Shown one piece after another: positions 12,001 through 24,667 of a stretch of DNA of 64,000 nt. Position numbers and translations under genes: made by a program. Source of the stretch: Sinonovacula constricta (lineage: Eukaryota; Mollusca; Bivalvia; Cardiida; Solecurtidae); NCBI GenBank assembly GCA_007844125.1, contig CM017561.1, positions 20,027,170 through 20,091,169 on the forward strand, in the 5' to 3' direction. Positions within the stretch are counted from its first letter, which is position 1. Each line of letters starts with the position of its first letter. The notes under the pieces are model-generated. The model was not told where the DNA came from. It saw only the letters and a program-made list of their open reading frames with translations, and ran no database searches.

Positions 12001-14439
12001 TTGATAATGCTCAGATAATTTTTTGTTATTTACAAACTTCTGTTTATGTGAAGTTAATAGAAAACATATTTTTCATAGTTATGCATATAAGATCATATTA
12101 TTGTTCATTGCTTGCATGCAGATAAATTATAAGTTAATATGGATTTGTTCATTTCTTAGAAACATACTGCTGCTGGTTTGTATGTTAGAGCTGAAGTTTT
12201 AAAAAATTCTGATTTTCTTTGTGCATTTTCCACAGTAATGTGTAACAATATTAACTTCTGTATTGTTTTGTTTATTTTACATATTTGTGTTTTTGTAGTG
12301 GATTGGCTGCATAGATAACATTTAAAAAATACTTATTTATATTATTTGTTTAATACCATATTATTTTGTATTTTGTTGTTTTAACCAGAGAATTATATTA
12401 GGACTGTAGAATTTCTATGAAATTGTGTGAAAATTATTTAACATATAAATTTATATGTAGATAATTATATGCATGTGTCAAATTATTGCCAAAGCTTTGT
12501 GTTAATGATTTTTTTCTCAGGTTTTTCTTAGTGAGCTAGACTAGTAAACTAGGTCACACACCTAGGTTTTTTATGTAGAAATACAAGTTTGGTGTTTTTG
12601 CCAATTTATTTTTATTGAGTGTAAACTAATACCTTCTTTTGTTTCCTTGCATTGAACCTAGTTGGTATAGGTACCTTCTGTTAATATCATTCTCACATTG
12701 CAAATGTTTGCTCTGACATAAAGCCATATTAACCTCCGTAAAATGAAGTAAACAGCACAAGAAATATATGGCACAAAGTCTGATCTAAACAACAGCAATT
12801 GACACTCCCTTGAGACACAATTTTTCTAGATCAATGCTCTGTTAAAATCCGTCAAAACCATTTCATATATTATGTTAAAATTGTTTAATAAACATTTTGC
12901 CAGATGCAATGTGTAATAAAACACCGTAAAACATATATGTACCAAGAATCAGATGCTGTATTTAGAGTACTAAACTGCCATACAAGAGGTCCTTGGTTTT
13001 TGGGAGTTTTTTTTGCATGTGTAATGGTACATAATTGTCTTCCTTTCTTTTTTTTATCTTTCTGCACATCATATTTACAGCTCCTAAATCTATTGACAGA
13101 TGTGGGGTATTATTATTTTTAATCCACAGACCATTTCAAACCATTTTGAAGAAAGGTAAATAGTGTCTCTGCGGATGTTAGTATGGCTTTAAAGAAATGG
13201 CATACTTTTATTTTGGGGCATTTTTTTCTCCAGTACATCTTGGCTTTTTGCTTTGAGCTGGCAGTTATGGTTAAAATATTTTAAAATGTTCTGCTCAACA
13301 TTCAATGTATTGTAATATGGATTGTTCTCTGATAATAAAACCATTGCTGTCATCTTCCCATAACAAAAATCACTGCTGTAAAAAAAGCTTGATGTTTCTG
13401 TACCAGAGGTCACATAGACTTTATACCGGTATGTTAACCAAGAGTTGTGTTAAATGTTTGTTGTACTTTCAGCATTATGTTCAAAGGTCAGCATTTGTGT
13501 TTGACTTAATATTTAACCATAATAGTTAAAATATTTTTACTTATCACACTAACATAATCACAAATAGGGAAAAACCCTTAATAAATCATTATATTTCTTT
13601 TTCAAAATGTGTACTATTCAATACCAAATAATAATTTTATTCCCCAATATCTCAAGTACATGTATATGGATGTTTTCTTAGTGTCAGGTCTGACCCTCAG
13701 TCTCACTGTTGGTTGGTCTGTAAAGAGAAAACGATATATTTCAGGGCTATTTCTCGGCTATTGGTGGGTGAATGTTTATGAAGCTATGCAGGACGTGCAA
13801 GAACCCAGTACCTAGTCACGCACATCCATGGCACATGAACATCTTGATTTTAACTGATTAATGGTCTATTGTTTTCTTAAAACTGTGGTAAAGCAGTTTG
13901 TTGGGATATATATGATACAACACCATCTTTGGTGATTATTGTTCTTACAAGTATTATGATCACATAAGAGGTGAAAAACAATCATAGAATTTACTAACAT
14001 AATTGTATAATCTGTTAAAAATGATCCATCCAAGTTACTGCATGAATTTAGTTCATTAAAATAAAGCATTTTGTACATTCCTAGCTAAAAATACATTTGC
14101 CTTCAACACTAGATCTCAATGTTATGTCACAGAAACACCCAAACCTTTATAAAAACATGTAGATGCTTTTGTTTTTTGTTAACATGATAAAAAGGAAAGA
14201 TATTAGTTTTCAAATCTAAATAGAAAATGGTTGGACATTCTTAATAATATATGTGAGAACCATGTTCTGAATAGCAATTGTTTTTGTTAAAATATGAAAG
14301 ACAGAAGGTTTGTTTGTTTGTTAATTTGAGCACAACACTTCTCATTTACAGTTTTGTTGATCAACTGCTTAGTTATTTTTACATACCGGTACATTGCATA
14401 TATTTTACATGCATCATAGACTTGTTGTGCTCCAAGTAT

Positions 14440-14895
14440 TTTCACATTTTGAGAAAACCATTTACCTTTATATGTTAAGATAATCAATTATATGCACATT
14501 TTTAAAAAAGCATCTATTTTCAAAGATTCAGTAAGACAAATTTTTCAGATTTTGAGGAAAAAATATTTTATTCGCAAATGTTAAGAAAACCATTCATCTG
14601 CGAATGTTGAGGAAACCAATTATTTGCAAAAGTTTGAAAATTTCGTTCCAAATCTCGAGAAAATCATTTTCATGTATCTGAAAATAGTTTAGTAAGAAAA
14701 TAAATTATTTGCTTGTAAAAAAAACCCACATTTACATGTATTTGCAAATTCTTTTGAAATCTAACTATTTTTCTAATTGAAAAATAATAATAATTGCCCA
14801 TGTTGATTATTTATTATAATGAATCAACTGTTTACAAGTGCTGAGAAAAAACATTAATTTGCAAATGTTTACATAACCATTGAAAACCATTAAAC
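14440..14895. repeat. Degenerate tandem repeat, roughly 30-bp step
   Basis: Variants of a phrase like atttgcaaatgttgagaaaaccatt recur many times (for example near 14570, 14600, 14630, 14730 and 14860) with heavy divergence. This suggests an old tandem array. Confidence 0.5.
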
Positions 14896-17229
14896 ACAGT
14901 CAAGAAAATGTAGTCTGTCAGTATTCACAAACATGAAGTGTAAATAGATAAACAGCAACATGCACAATGTAACTACATTGTATTGTTTACCTCAGTGTGA
15001 TGTCTAAACAAAGCATGCAAGTTGATGTGCCTTGACTGTTCTTAACAGAATAAATGAAATGCATGACTGTCAACTTCAATTTCTTCCATATTCTTTTTGT
15101 TTATGACACTATATTTACATTTTGTAAATCATATCCTTGTAAGGATAAACACACAGGTGAATATTGTCAATAACCAATTGTAGATGTTACATTTACATTT
15201 AACAGTAATATACTACATATTGTCATACAGCAGAGAATTGTTTTTTTAGTACCTAAAATGATTGCTTTATTTTGTTAGACTGCAATGTTTAAAAGTATTT
15301 TGCGGAATATACCCACATTCACATTTTGGGATTATTAGAAACACACCATAAAATAAAGGCAGGGCGGCTGAGCGGATAGATTGAAACAATATACATGTAT
15401 ATCTATGAACATAGATGGTCTCAGGTAGTGTTGCTGAATGATTATTCCTCCTCCCCTGATGGTATTAGTTTATGTTTCATTTGAGGCAAAAACTATTATC
15501 CAATAAGAACTGACTGCTGAATTGCAAAACATCTCTGTTTTTCCTCTGACAATAATATCCGAGTGTCTACATAATGACCCGCATTGCGACCATTCAATAT
15601 ATATAAAAACAAACACTTGACCTAAAATCCACAAGACATTATCAGGTTATACAATTTGTTGTGTATCAGTGGTTAAAAGCTTACATAAACAGTTCCTAGT
15701 CAGCTAAAATCCACCACAATTACACATGCTTTAATTGTACCTTTATTACAGTGAAAGTCTGGAATAACTCAACAGCAATGTTATTGCCATTGTTGCATAT
15801 TCCCACTCTCATTGTTGAAAACAGAAGTGAATGAATATATTTTGTGTAATATTGTGTACAGTTAATCAGTAAATACCAATAACTATCAGGGTGTAAAGTT
15901 CTAACTGGCTTAAATAATGACATATCTTCTATAAAACTATCTGATTGGTCAGTTTTAAATAATCTCATAATTCAGATACTTGATTATGGTCTTTGACTTG
16001 ATGATAAACTAAAAGTATTATAAAAATGTGAGACAGCAATTACTCAACTATTCCAATTTATTTTAGATTTGGTCATAAACATATTTTGTTTATTATGATT
16101 CTCGTAAGGGCCTGATTTTATGATTTTATTACCAGTATTGAAAAGCTTCCATTGTATTTTCTTTATTCTCATGTTTAAAAGAGAAATTAAAAATGGTGTG
16201 CTACACATGTGCACCATGTTGTTATATATTTCAAAAGACCTCATATTGTTTGAATTACATGTATTTCATTATTAAGCTTCTCATCTCCCTGACTTGAAAA
16301 TCGTCTGCCATTTCCGGACTTGTCCGGATACTGCTGTGTATTTATGAATGCTTCTTATCCCTGACCTTATGGACTGAAAACATATTTCAACTTTGATGCT
16401 TTGATGAATGACTGTACACTCTTTGTAATGTACTAGTGTTGATGTGTTACTTATGGTGCATGTTATATTTGAGGTGTGGTACATGTAAATCTAATGTTTA
16501 CATTCGATATAACTTATGTATTATACCATTAAAATGAAATATTTTCAGATAAAAAAAATACGTATTTGTATATTTATGCCATGCCAAGAAAATATAAAAT
16601 GTTTGGTTACACAAATGATCTTCAAAACAATATGATTCATAATATTATAGATGTTGATTGTTAAATCAGATTTGGTTGTCAGTTTAAGTTTCATTTTAAA
16701 GCTAATGTATTAAGATTTAAATAAATCTTTACATTTAATATTTTCTTAAGTTGACTGATTTCCAAGCTAGGAATGTTATATATTAGCCCGAGGTGGATTT
16801 CTGCGCAAAAGAAAAACTGACATCGACATCAGACCAAATTACCCGGATAACAATATTAAAGCATTGGAGCTAAATCAAAGACATAATTCTAGTTAATTTT
16901 GATAAAAAAAATAACGTGCAACAGCATAAAGGAAAGGAAACATTGATTACAGAGATTAAAAAACAACAAACACATACTTATATATAAACCAAAGATGGTT
17001 ATGTCTGCACACAGATAATCACTGCAAGTAAAACAGAAATCTTGAACTCCAAAACAGCTGTTTTTAAGAATTAGGATAAAACCCTCCCCATCAATGGCTT
17101 AAATATCATACGTAAGAATATATGACAAAGTCCTACGAGCATTGCAACATATACCAAAAATGTGAAAAGGCACAGGACAAAGGTATTCATATGCAAGGCA
17201 AATGCTAAAGTAAGAACAAATCTGTGATG

Positions 17230-17350
17230 AATTATTTAACAAAAAGAGCAAACCAGACAGTTACCGCCTTGGAACGGTCATTTGGCAATATGGACCGACT
17301 GGGGCGCTTAAACCAGTTTTACAGAGCTCTTGCCTCACACTTCCTGATTG
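17230..17350. repeat. Fragment of a dispersed bivalve-type repeat
   Basis: A locally GC-richer stretch with phrases such as ccgccttggaacggtcattt and ggcgcttaaaccagttttac. I recall these from interspersed repeats of bivalves. There is no second copy in this window, so the call rests on memory and composition. Confidence 0.35.
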
Positions 17351-18165
17351 GTTTCTCAAATGAAAGCAATGAAAAATGAAAGCAATGAAAAGAAAACTGA
17401 TCTATTTCAATAAAAATGTCCAAGTGCTGACGTTTTCTTTGATAAGTTATGACGAAAGTTGCAATGTCATTGAAAAATAATGTCCACATCGTGTTTAGAA
17501 GGGAGAGAGGTACTATTTCAATTGGAAGAATTACACAAAAATTGATGATTGTAAATGAAATTAACTTTTTGAATCAAGATAAAAAATGACCAGTGAAGAG
17601 TAAATGGTGGTAGCATCCTGTTCATGTGAAGATGTAATTGAGGAACCAAAGTCCATTTGTCATCAATACAAGAAATATAAGAAATACAATGTACATGTAA
17701 CAATCCTTATAGGATGATTTAAATTAAACAGATATTTTACCTCTTTTGGTAGTTATATGTAAGTTGTCTAATCAATGTTTTAAATTGGCTTATATATAAT
17801 AATAAGCAATTGTTTGAGAAAGCTTATCCTTGTTTAATTTTAAACAGCAATAACCACAGACACTTAATTTATTGTTTTATTTTCAGGGCTCCCTAGTAAT
17901 GGCCTGTGCAATATCTTTATTATTAAGATTTTTAAAGTAAAATAGTGGGCCTTGAAACATAGATTCAGAGTAAAAGCTATCGGCAAAATCCAAAGACTCA
18001 CAAATGTAATTTTCTGTGTCTACGCATAATATTATATAATATGTTTATACACTTATAAGAAGTTTTATATTTTGACTTATAAACCATAGGCTATCGTTCT
18101 AATCACCATTTTTATCTACCATTGAATAACAACTTTTTTTATTTAATCGAAGTCAAAACATTATT

Positions 18166-18239
18166 AAAACCTGAAGTCCCGAAAATATATGGGCTAGTTA
18201 AACCTTTGTACATTTAAATTAATAGATGTAAAAAAGGAT

Positions 18240-18333
<94 letters not shown>

Positions 18334-18400
18334 AAACTAGTAAATAAATAAGTACCGGTAAATGTACAAAGGTTTTACTAGCCCATAGTCTTCAGGATTT
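18166..18400. repeat. Inverted repeat arms flanking a (TA)n microsatellite
   Basis: The left arm (18166-18216) contains atgggctagttaaacctttg and the right arm (18358-18400) contains its near-perfect inverse caaaggttttactagcccat. The arms also share cctgaag/cttcagg. Between them lies about 90 bp of TA repeat (18241-18330). The whole could fold into a long hairpin. It may be a small fold-back element whose centre has become a microsatellite. Confidence 0.85.
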
Positions 18401-18652
18401 GAGTAGAACTTAAGAATCTACTTAACATACTTCAAGCTTTCTGCAATTTTGAAGAAGTGAAAAGGTTGGTCGCTTTCACGTCCGAGACTCGTTTTGCTTG
18501 GAAAATTGAACAGTGTTGTCATCACATTTGTCTTAAAAGTTCTTTTATAGGCATTTAAAAAAAAATTGCACTTTCTTGTCTGATCACTTCACTTACAGTT
18601 AATTCATGTTTTTTTATCTCTTTCTATACAATGATTTGTTTCATGGGTATAT

Positions 18653-19181
18653 GTGCTGTCAATAGTGCTGGGCCTAGCATTGTTTTCTGTGTATCCAGAA
18701 CTTGGTAATCCTGTTGTGAGGAAACAGCTTCATCACACTATTTATCCAAGACTTCAGTCTTCCAACACAAAGGTTTATATTATGTGGACCAGCCTCAGGC
18801 AAGACATGCTTGGTGTGCACTGGGTGCCAAACCATTTTGTACCACTCCTGTCCACAGCACCACCAGACGGCAAAGAAGAGCAACCTTCTACTCCGACATC
18901 ATCGTTAGACCGGATGTGTGATAAGCAGGAATCATCAGAGCAAGACTTTAGAGAGAACACATCTACTTTGCTTAACAAGTTTGTGGCTGTTAGGTATGAC
19001 AGAAAGACCAATCCTGGAAAAGTTGTTGATGTGAGCGAAAGCCGAGTATTTGTTAAATGTCTCCATCAAGTTGGCCACACACAGAATGAGATTTTTCTGG
19101 CCAAAGTTGGTAAAAGATGAGTGTTGGTATGATGTAGAAAATGTAGTTGCAGTACTTGCTGAGCCTCAGATGAACGCCTAA
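18653..19181 (+). pseudogene. Frameshifted ORF of unrecognised family
   Basis: An open frame without a credible ATG runs to a stop at 19120. Its C-terminal part reads NKFVAVRYDRKTNPGKVVDV, then VFVKCLHQVG. At about 19091-19099 one extra base shifts the frame. The next frame continues in the same style (FWPKLVKDECWYDVENVV) to a TAA at 19181, so the natural C-terminus was clearly in that frame. The small beta-rich tail with a W-P...D-x-x-W-Y pattern resembles tails of mobile-element-associated proteins, but I cannot name the family. The upstream part (PVVRKQLHHTIYPRLQ, SLRQDMLGVHWVPNHFVPLL) is unrecognised. It is a broken gene or transposon relic. Confidence 0.5.
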
Positions 19182-20229
19182 CAATCAGGCTATGAGCATC
19201 TTTTGTTTCACGAGTGGACAAATATTATATGAATGCTTGTTTGATGAAGACATAAGCAGGTTGAAACAAGTAGCAAAATTGTTTGTTGAAGACATTAAGT
19301 TGCAGTTAAAAAGAGTAAAGTAATTTGAAACATAAGTTAAGTATATGATGTATGCTTTAATATAAATGCTATAGTTTTGTTCAGTGTTTTAGTTTGTTAG
19401 AGAATTGTTACTTTGTTACACAAGCAATAAAATATTTCTTACACTTTCTTGTCAAATTGTTTTTGACAATATTGAGCACTTACTGCTTAAAAAATCCAAA
19501 GAGAGTATAAAATTGTGCATGGAAACCAGTATTGACATTCATGTTACGAAAGTGAAATATCTGCTCACCGTCAAACAAGTTACATTTTTCCTTCCAGTAA
19601 CATTACCATCCTTCCTGTAACACTACTTTCTTTCCTGTAACATCGTAGATTTAACTTATTTTTTTAGCAATGTCCAAAATTTTTATTGTAATCAATATTA
19701 TTTTATCAAGCTTTTTTAAGCATGCAGTAAAATCAAATTCTAAATAAAAAAAAAATATATATATATAAAAGGAAAAGCATAGTTTTTAAAGTGAAGACTT
19801 TAAACAGTTTTGTTTAAATGCAACTTAAGAAAAAAAAGTGTACCTCTGTGAGATTTAACATGCCAATCTTTGCTGTTTAATGCTTCTACACAATTAAACT
19901 GAACATATGCAATAACAAAGTCTAAAAAAGACTTAAATAAATATACAAAAACAAATATCTGTTACAGGAAGGAATTGCAAGTTTGCTATCTTTTAAACTC
20001 AGAAACAATAGATATATATAACTCTGGGAGGTACCTGTATTCATAAGGTTGTAAGTTGATGTTGGTACTTAATTTTAAAGCTGTAAAAAGAAAATATACA
20101 AAAAAGTGCTTCTTTAAAGTGAGGTAAAAAGTGCACATTTAAAAATGCCCATATATTTGTGGTTAAATTTTATATTACACAGAAAGCTTTTTTGAAATAC
20201 AAAACAGTTCTCTTTAAATTGTGATGAAC
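19182..20229. other. Non-coding, no feature seen
   Basis: AT-rich sequence between the frameshifted ORF and the LINE relic. A short cctgtaacat/cctgtaacac repetition near 19610-19645 and short A and TA runs near 19745-19765 are the only local structure. Confidence 0.5.
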
Positions 20230-22519
20230 AGGGTTTGGTGTTGGTCGGCAGAAAAGCTTCAGTTTTCATTCAGATCACAGCTGCCATCTTACAAACACAA
20301 ACTTATGCTCAGATTCTTGTCCTTAGAAAATTTATGAAATCCGACACAGGATGGATTAGTAGTAGGTCATGGGTGAGTGGACCCCAAATAATATTCGTAT
20401 GCTGCACAATGTACAATTCCCCACCTCTAGGCAGCCTGTGATGTGACATACTGACAGGCTCTTCATCAGTATCCCTCGGAACTATCGCTGGCAGATGATA
20501 CAATTTACGTCATCGCAAGGGCATCTACTAATTTTCTAGTACCAGTATAGTCGCTGACCATTGTCCTCCAAAAGCGCTGCTTAACATTGGATTATACCGT
20601 TGGCACACTGTTATTTTCATTACATGATACGATACATTTCTGAGCAGATTCCAACTAGAGACCGTTAAATAACAATCAGACCATCACTTATTGAACATAT
20701 TACCCTCGCCTGGGAATATGCGACCATTACTAGTATATGATTCTTGTGCAGGCAGGGGCCAGAGGAAGATACTTCTGTGGATAAAGGCTGACTAGACTTT
20801 CATACGTACAGCAGTACAGGACTTTTCCAACTTCATCTGCAACCTCACTGCCAACTCTGCTGTTGACAACCTGTGGACGGACTTCACATCTGAAATAGCC
20901 CAGTTTATTGAAACTATGGTCTCATCCAAGATGTCATCAACAGGACACAACCAACCTTGGATCACAATGAAAATCAAGCACTTCTGTAAAAGGAACAATT
21001 AAACAGCAAGGTGGCCAAAGACAGCAGAAGATATCAAGCGTTATAAGGAACTCCACAATAATTAACAGTACATACGCTGCAAGGCCAATCTAGCAGACAT
21101 GGTTTCCGAAAATCTGAAAAATGTGTTCCTTCATTAAAAGGAAGCGGGCTGGTGGATGGGTCCAGGTATGTCCCCCATTGAAGTGTGATGGTGTAACCCA
21201 CAGTGTTCCAAGCAAGGCAATTGTACTGAACAAGAAGTTTACTGGAATATTCACCACAGAAGACAACAGATGTGTCAACCATGGAGGGAGACAGATATCC
21301 AGACTTTACAGTAGTAGCTGTTGGCATCAGGAAACGCTTTCTCATCCTCAACACACACAAGGCCTCGGGTCCCGACAACATAGCACTATGCTGAAAACAT
21401 CACACCAGCACTTACTCTTTTGTTCAACACCTCTCTGCAACAAGGTGCACTACCCTCGGCCTGAAGGAAAGCTAACGTGTCTCCAATCCTTAGGAAAAGT
21501 GGTCGCAGCAACACTGGAAACTACAGACCAATCTTCCTCACGTCAGTATTTAGCAAGCTTCCTGAATAAATTATTCATAATGAGATTATGTAACACCTTG
21601 TCTATCATAACATCCATTCTGAGCAGCAACACTGTTTCCGGCATTCAACTTAAAGACAATTTTACTCTACAAGACCTGTCATCAGCGTTAGACCAAACAG
21701 AACAAGTCAACGCAATGCTGCTTGACCACAGCGAGGCATTCTCTGTGGTGTCTCATTAACGACTCCTCATCAATATCGACCATTACGGCATCGGAGGAAA
21801 GATTCTCTGATGAATCAAGAGGCTTCCGTCTGACTGCAGCCAATAGGTCGTCGTTAAAGGCCACTCATCAGCCTTCACTCCTGTGACATCCTGGGTAACG
21901 ACTACAGTGCGTGACCTCCATCCTCTTTGCTGATAACAGTCTGCTTTACAGGAATATCAAATCACAATCTGACTCCATAGCCCTTCAAGATGACAATGTT
22001 AGTCTCCAGGAATGAGAACGCATGTGGATGATGTCCTTCAATCACAGCAAGTGTAATGTTATTCATAACACCAAGAAACAAAACACAATCATTAACACCT
22101 ACAATATTCACAAAACTTCAATCAGTCAACCATGGAAAGTATCTCGGGGACAACAAAGTCAATAAGTTATCAGGGAACACACATGTAGAGTCCACCAAGA
22201 AGGCCAACAACTCTTTAGCATTTCTACAAAGAAACTTTCTTCTATCAAAAGCTGCCCTAAAAATCAAGGCTCAGTCATACAAGACACAAGTGAGATCCAT
22301 CCTGGAGTACGAAAGCATATTTTGGGTCCCATACACTACCACCAGCATCAACCAGTTGGAAGTTGTGGAACGGCAAGCTGCACGATTTGGTGATGGTCTA
22401 CTTGATCATACATAACCTTACAGCCATCCCAGCTGCGCAGTACTTCCATCCTTTGACATTGGACGGTCATGGTTACGGACAGATTCCATGTCCCATTTTG
22501 GCCGCACTGATGCCATTAA
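20230..22519 (+). mobile_element. CR1/Jockey-like non-LTR retrotransposon relic (5' part)
   Basis: Pieces of one polyprotein appear in order but in shifting frames with stops. They are: endonuclease-like remnants from about 20300; the linker (VDNLWTDFTSEIAQFIETMV, then HNQPWITMKIKHFCKRNN) at 20815-21000; the RT entry (NTHKASGPDNIA) near 21347-21385; SNTGNYRPIFLTSVFSKLPE near 21515-21570; and the DQTEQVNAMLLDHSEAFSVV palm block near 21690-21750. The catalytic box follows near 21930 and reads F-A-D-N instead of F-A-D-D. The RT thumb (KAQSYKTQVRSILEY, then ERQAARF) is at 22260-22390. A deletion lies between the two palm blocks. It is clearly dead. It is cut at TTAA 22516-22519 by another element and resumes at 23684. 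Confidence 0.9.
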
Positions 22520-23683
22520 CCCTTTCACTCATACAGTTCTCCTAAATAACCATATGCCTAATGCATAACCAGATGGCTTATCAGGCCACCTGGCATGCAT
22601 AGGTAAACTTGTGATAAAGGTACCTCACGTTCATAGAACATTAATGGTTTTGTGTGGGAAGCTTACAGTAGTTATGTTTAAGCTATATTTTAAGCTAGAA
22701 TGAGTTATTTAATCATATTTATGTAATTAAAAAGTTTATTCAGAAATATTTTTTCTTTCTGATGATATAATTTTCATGCATATGAGGTTATATAAATTGT
22801 TAGAAGAGGGTTTGGATTAAACAAAAGAAATATGTCATGGGAAATTTCTTTACTTTATGTTTGAAATATTCATTAATTGCTATTGTTTTTTATTTACAAT
22901 ACAACATTTAAATCTGATTCCCCAAAACCTGAAAATTCTGACTCAGTGTCACTACCAAACAAAATATCATAAGCATCAGGCATACTTCTGCAGCAAGATA
23001 AAGTGGGACTATCAATAAATATTATCAAACTATTTGTGTACAAGATCTTTTTCAACAGGTGTTAAGATGCAGCGATTAGAATACTAATAAATGAGGCCAT
23101 CAAATGAAGCTTAAATACCTTCCAAGTTGATCCACAGAGCAATAAAACATATTGCCCCTCTCATTGGTCAGTTGTTTTTATGGTCCAATGCTGCCCCGAA
23201 GCGACAGGGGGTTCCGGTAAGTCGGCAAATCTTTTCAACATCAAATACTTCACTTCCATTTATTGTGAAGGAAGCGGATGTTAACTACATCGGCATACTC
23301 GGTTTTTACTGTTAGGCTCACCATGTGGGAGTTTTTGCGGTTTAGAAATGGTAAGATTTGCCAGCGAGTGTAAACAGTGGAAAATTCCATTAGGGTGCTC
23401 TACAAACTGAGCTAATTTTTACATTTTTTTCAGAACAAGCCTTTATTCACTAAATGTATAAATAAAGGCTTGATCTTACTGAATAAAGATAAAAGAAAGA
23501 CTTTATATGAAGTATTCACTTATGATTTTGCACTTAACTTTGAGGGCGTAATTTCGCCAAACTATGCAAATGACAACATAGCGTAAAATGGCGTATGTAT
23601 GAGCCAGACGCACAACGCCAAAAATCGCCAAACTATGAGCCTACTGCACAACGCCCAAAATCGCCAAACCATGAGTGAAAGGG
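22520..23683. mobile_element. Non-autonomous piggyBac-like element inserted in the LINE
   Basis: A 13-bp perfect terminal inverted repeat, ccctttcactcat at 22520-22532 and atgagtgaaaggg at 23671-23683. It is flanked by TTAA on the left (22516-22519) and TGAA on the right (23684-23687), read as a TTAA duplication with one mutation. Taking out the 1164 bp plus one tetranucleotide puts the LINE frame back together (D-A-I then K-F-S-F). TTAA targets and short CCC-starting inverted ends are hallmarks of piggyBac elements. There is no transposase frame. Near the right end a roughly 38-bp block with cacaacgcc and aatcgccaaac is repeated in tandem (about 23603-23670). Confidence 0.75.
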
Positions 23684-23800
23684 TGAAGTTTTCTTTTGTT
23701 CCCTCGGCAAACCTTATGTGGAACCAGCTTCCTGAGCACCTAGCCACAGCAGTCATCCGTGAGGCCTTCAAGAGAGGCCTTGTCAATGGGTCATAACTGT
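23684..23800 (+). mobile_element. 3' coding end of the interrupted LINE
   Basis: The frame reads KFSFVPSANLMWNQLPEHLA and continues to AFKRGLVNGS before a TAA at 23794-23796. This is the usual C-terminal motif of these LINE polyproteins (S-F-F/V-P-x-x-x-x-x-W-N-x-L-P). It continues from the LINE part ending at 22519. The exact 3' end of the element was not located. Confidence 0.85.
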
Positions 23801-24667
23801 CAGAGTCAGTGTGCTTTTATCATTTTAACTGAGATATACGTACAGTGCAAAACACGTTGCAATTACACCATGTACAGAGATGCCTCAGGAGCATATATAC
23901 AATAATGAAAGAAGAGGATTTTGGTTAATATTTTAACTAGACTGTCACTTTTACTGTGAAGGTCGAGCATTGCATGATAGGATTGTTGCTCTTGGTTACT
24001 ATAGTAAACATTGCCATTAAGCTTCACAGTGTACGTGATAATTGTGTTGCATACTTGCTCTTTCATTGTTCGTCTGAGGCATAACAGTATATTTGTACAG
24101 AATACTTGCCATTAAAGGTGGTACCCGACAGTTTGGACCATTTTTTTCCATCAAATAGCGAAATAAGTCATTGTTATCTCAGATGGCCCTGCAAAATGCT
24201 GTTCATTGATGTCCTAGGTCTGTCAAGCATACCTCACCACTCTTCATTGCAAACAAGTATTTCCTATCTAAGCCAGGCTGCAGAAAAAGCTATTTTCAAA
24301 CTTTGGAAGACCATGTGACAACTTACCTTTGTGATCACTTTATATAGTCATCTGGGTAGTCCGCCCTGACGTCGATATCTATTTTTAGCAGAGATCACTA
24401 TCAAACTTTTTTTATACAGTTGGAAAGAATACACATTCTGAGCGATTTTTTCGCAATTATTTCTGTCTAACAATTCAGTTTGTGTTCTTTGAAGACAAAA
24501 GTATAGGTTTGCAAAAGTTATTTAAGTATATACGTATATATATAAGTATTTTTTACAGTTTACTTGGGTTTTAACGGTTGTTTTATGTTCAAATTATATA
24601 TATTTAAAGTAAATTTAAATTTAATTAAGTTTTTGGCTACAGATTATCAAGCCGTCACTCCCGAGAC
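23801..24667. other. Non-coding, no gene seen
   Basis: AT-rich sequence, possibly including the LINE 3' UTR at its start. No repeated block or exon was recognised. Confidence 0.5.

Larger units (their letters stand above)
9022..18160. other. 3' flank / intergenic, no supportable gene
   Basis: This begins with the 3' UTR of the SENP8-like gene; the true polyA site was not fixed (candidate AATAAA motifs occur near 11325 and 11786). The remainder is AT-rich with only short scattered open frames of no coding character. The repeat-like blocks at 14440-14890 and 17230-17350 are listed separately. Confidence 0.6.

Noticed and set aside
21034..21381. Minus-strand ORF across the LINE
   Set aside because: It is antisense to recognisable LINE coding sequence and is a shadow frame.
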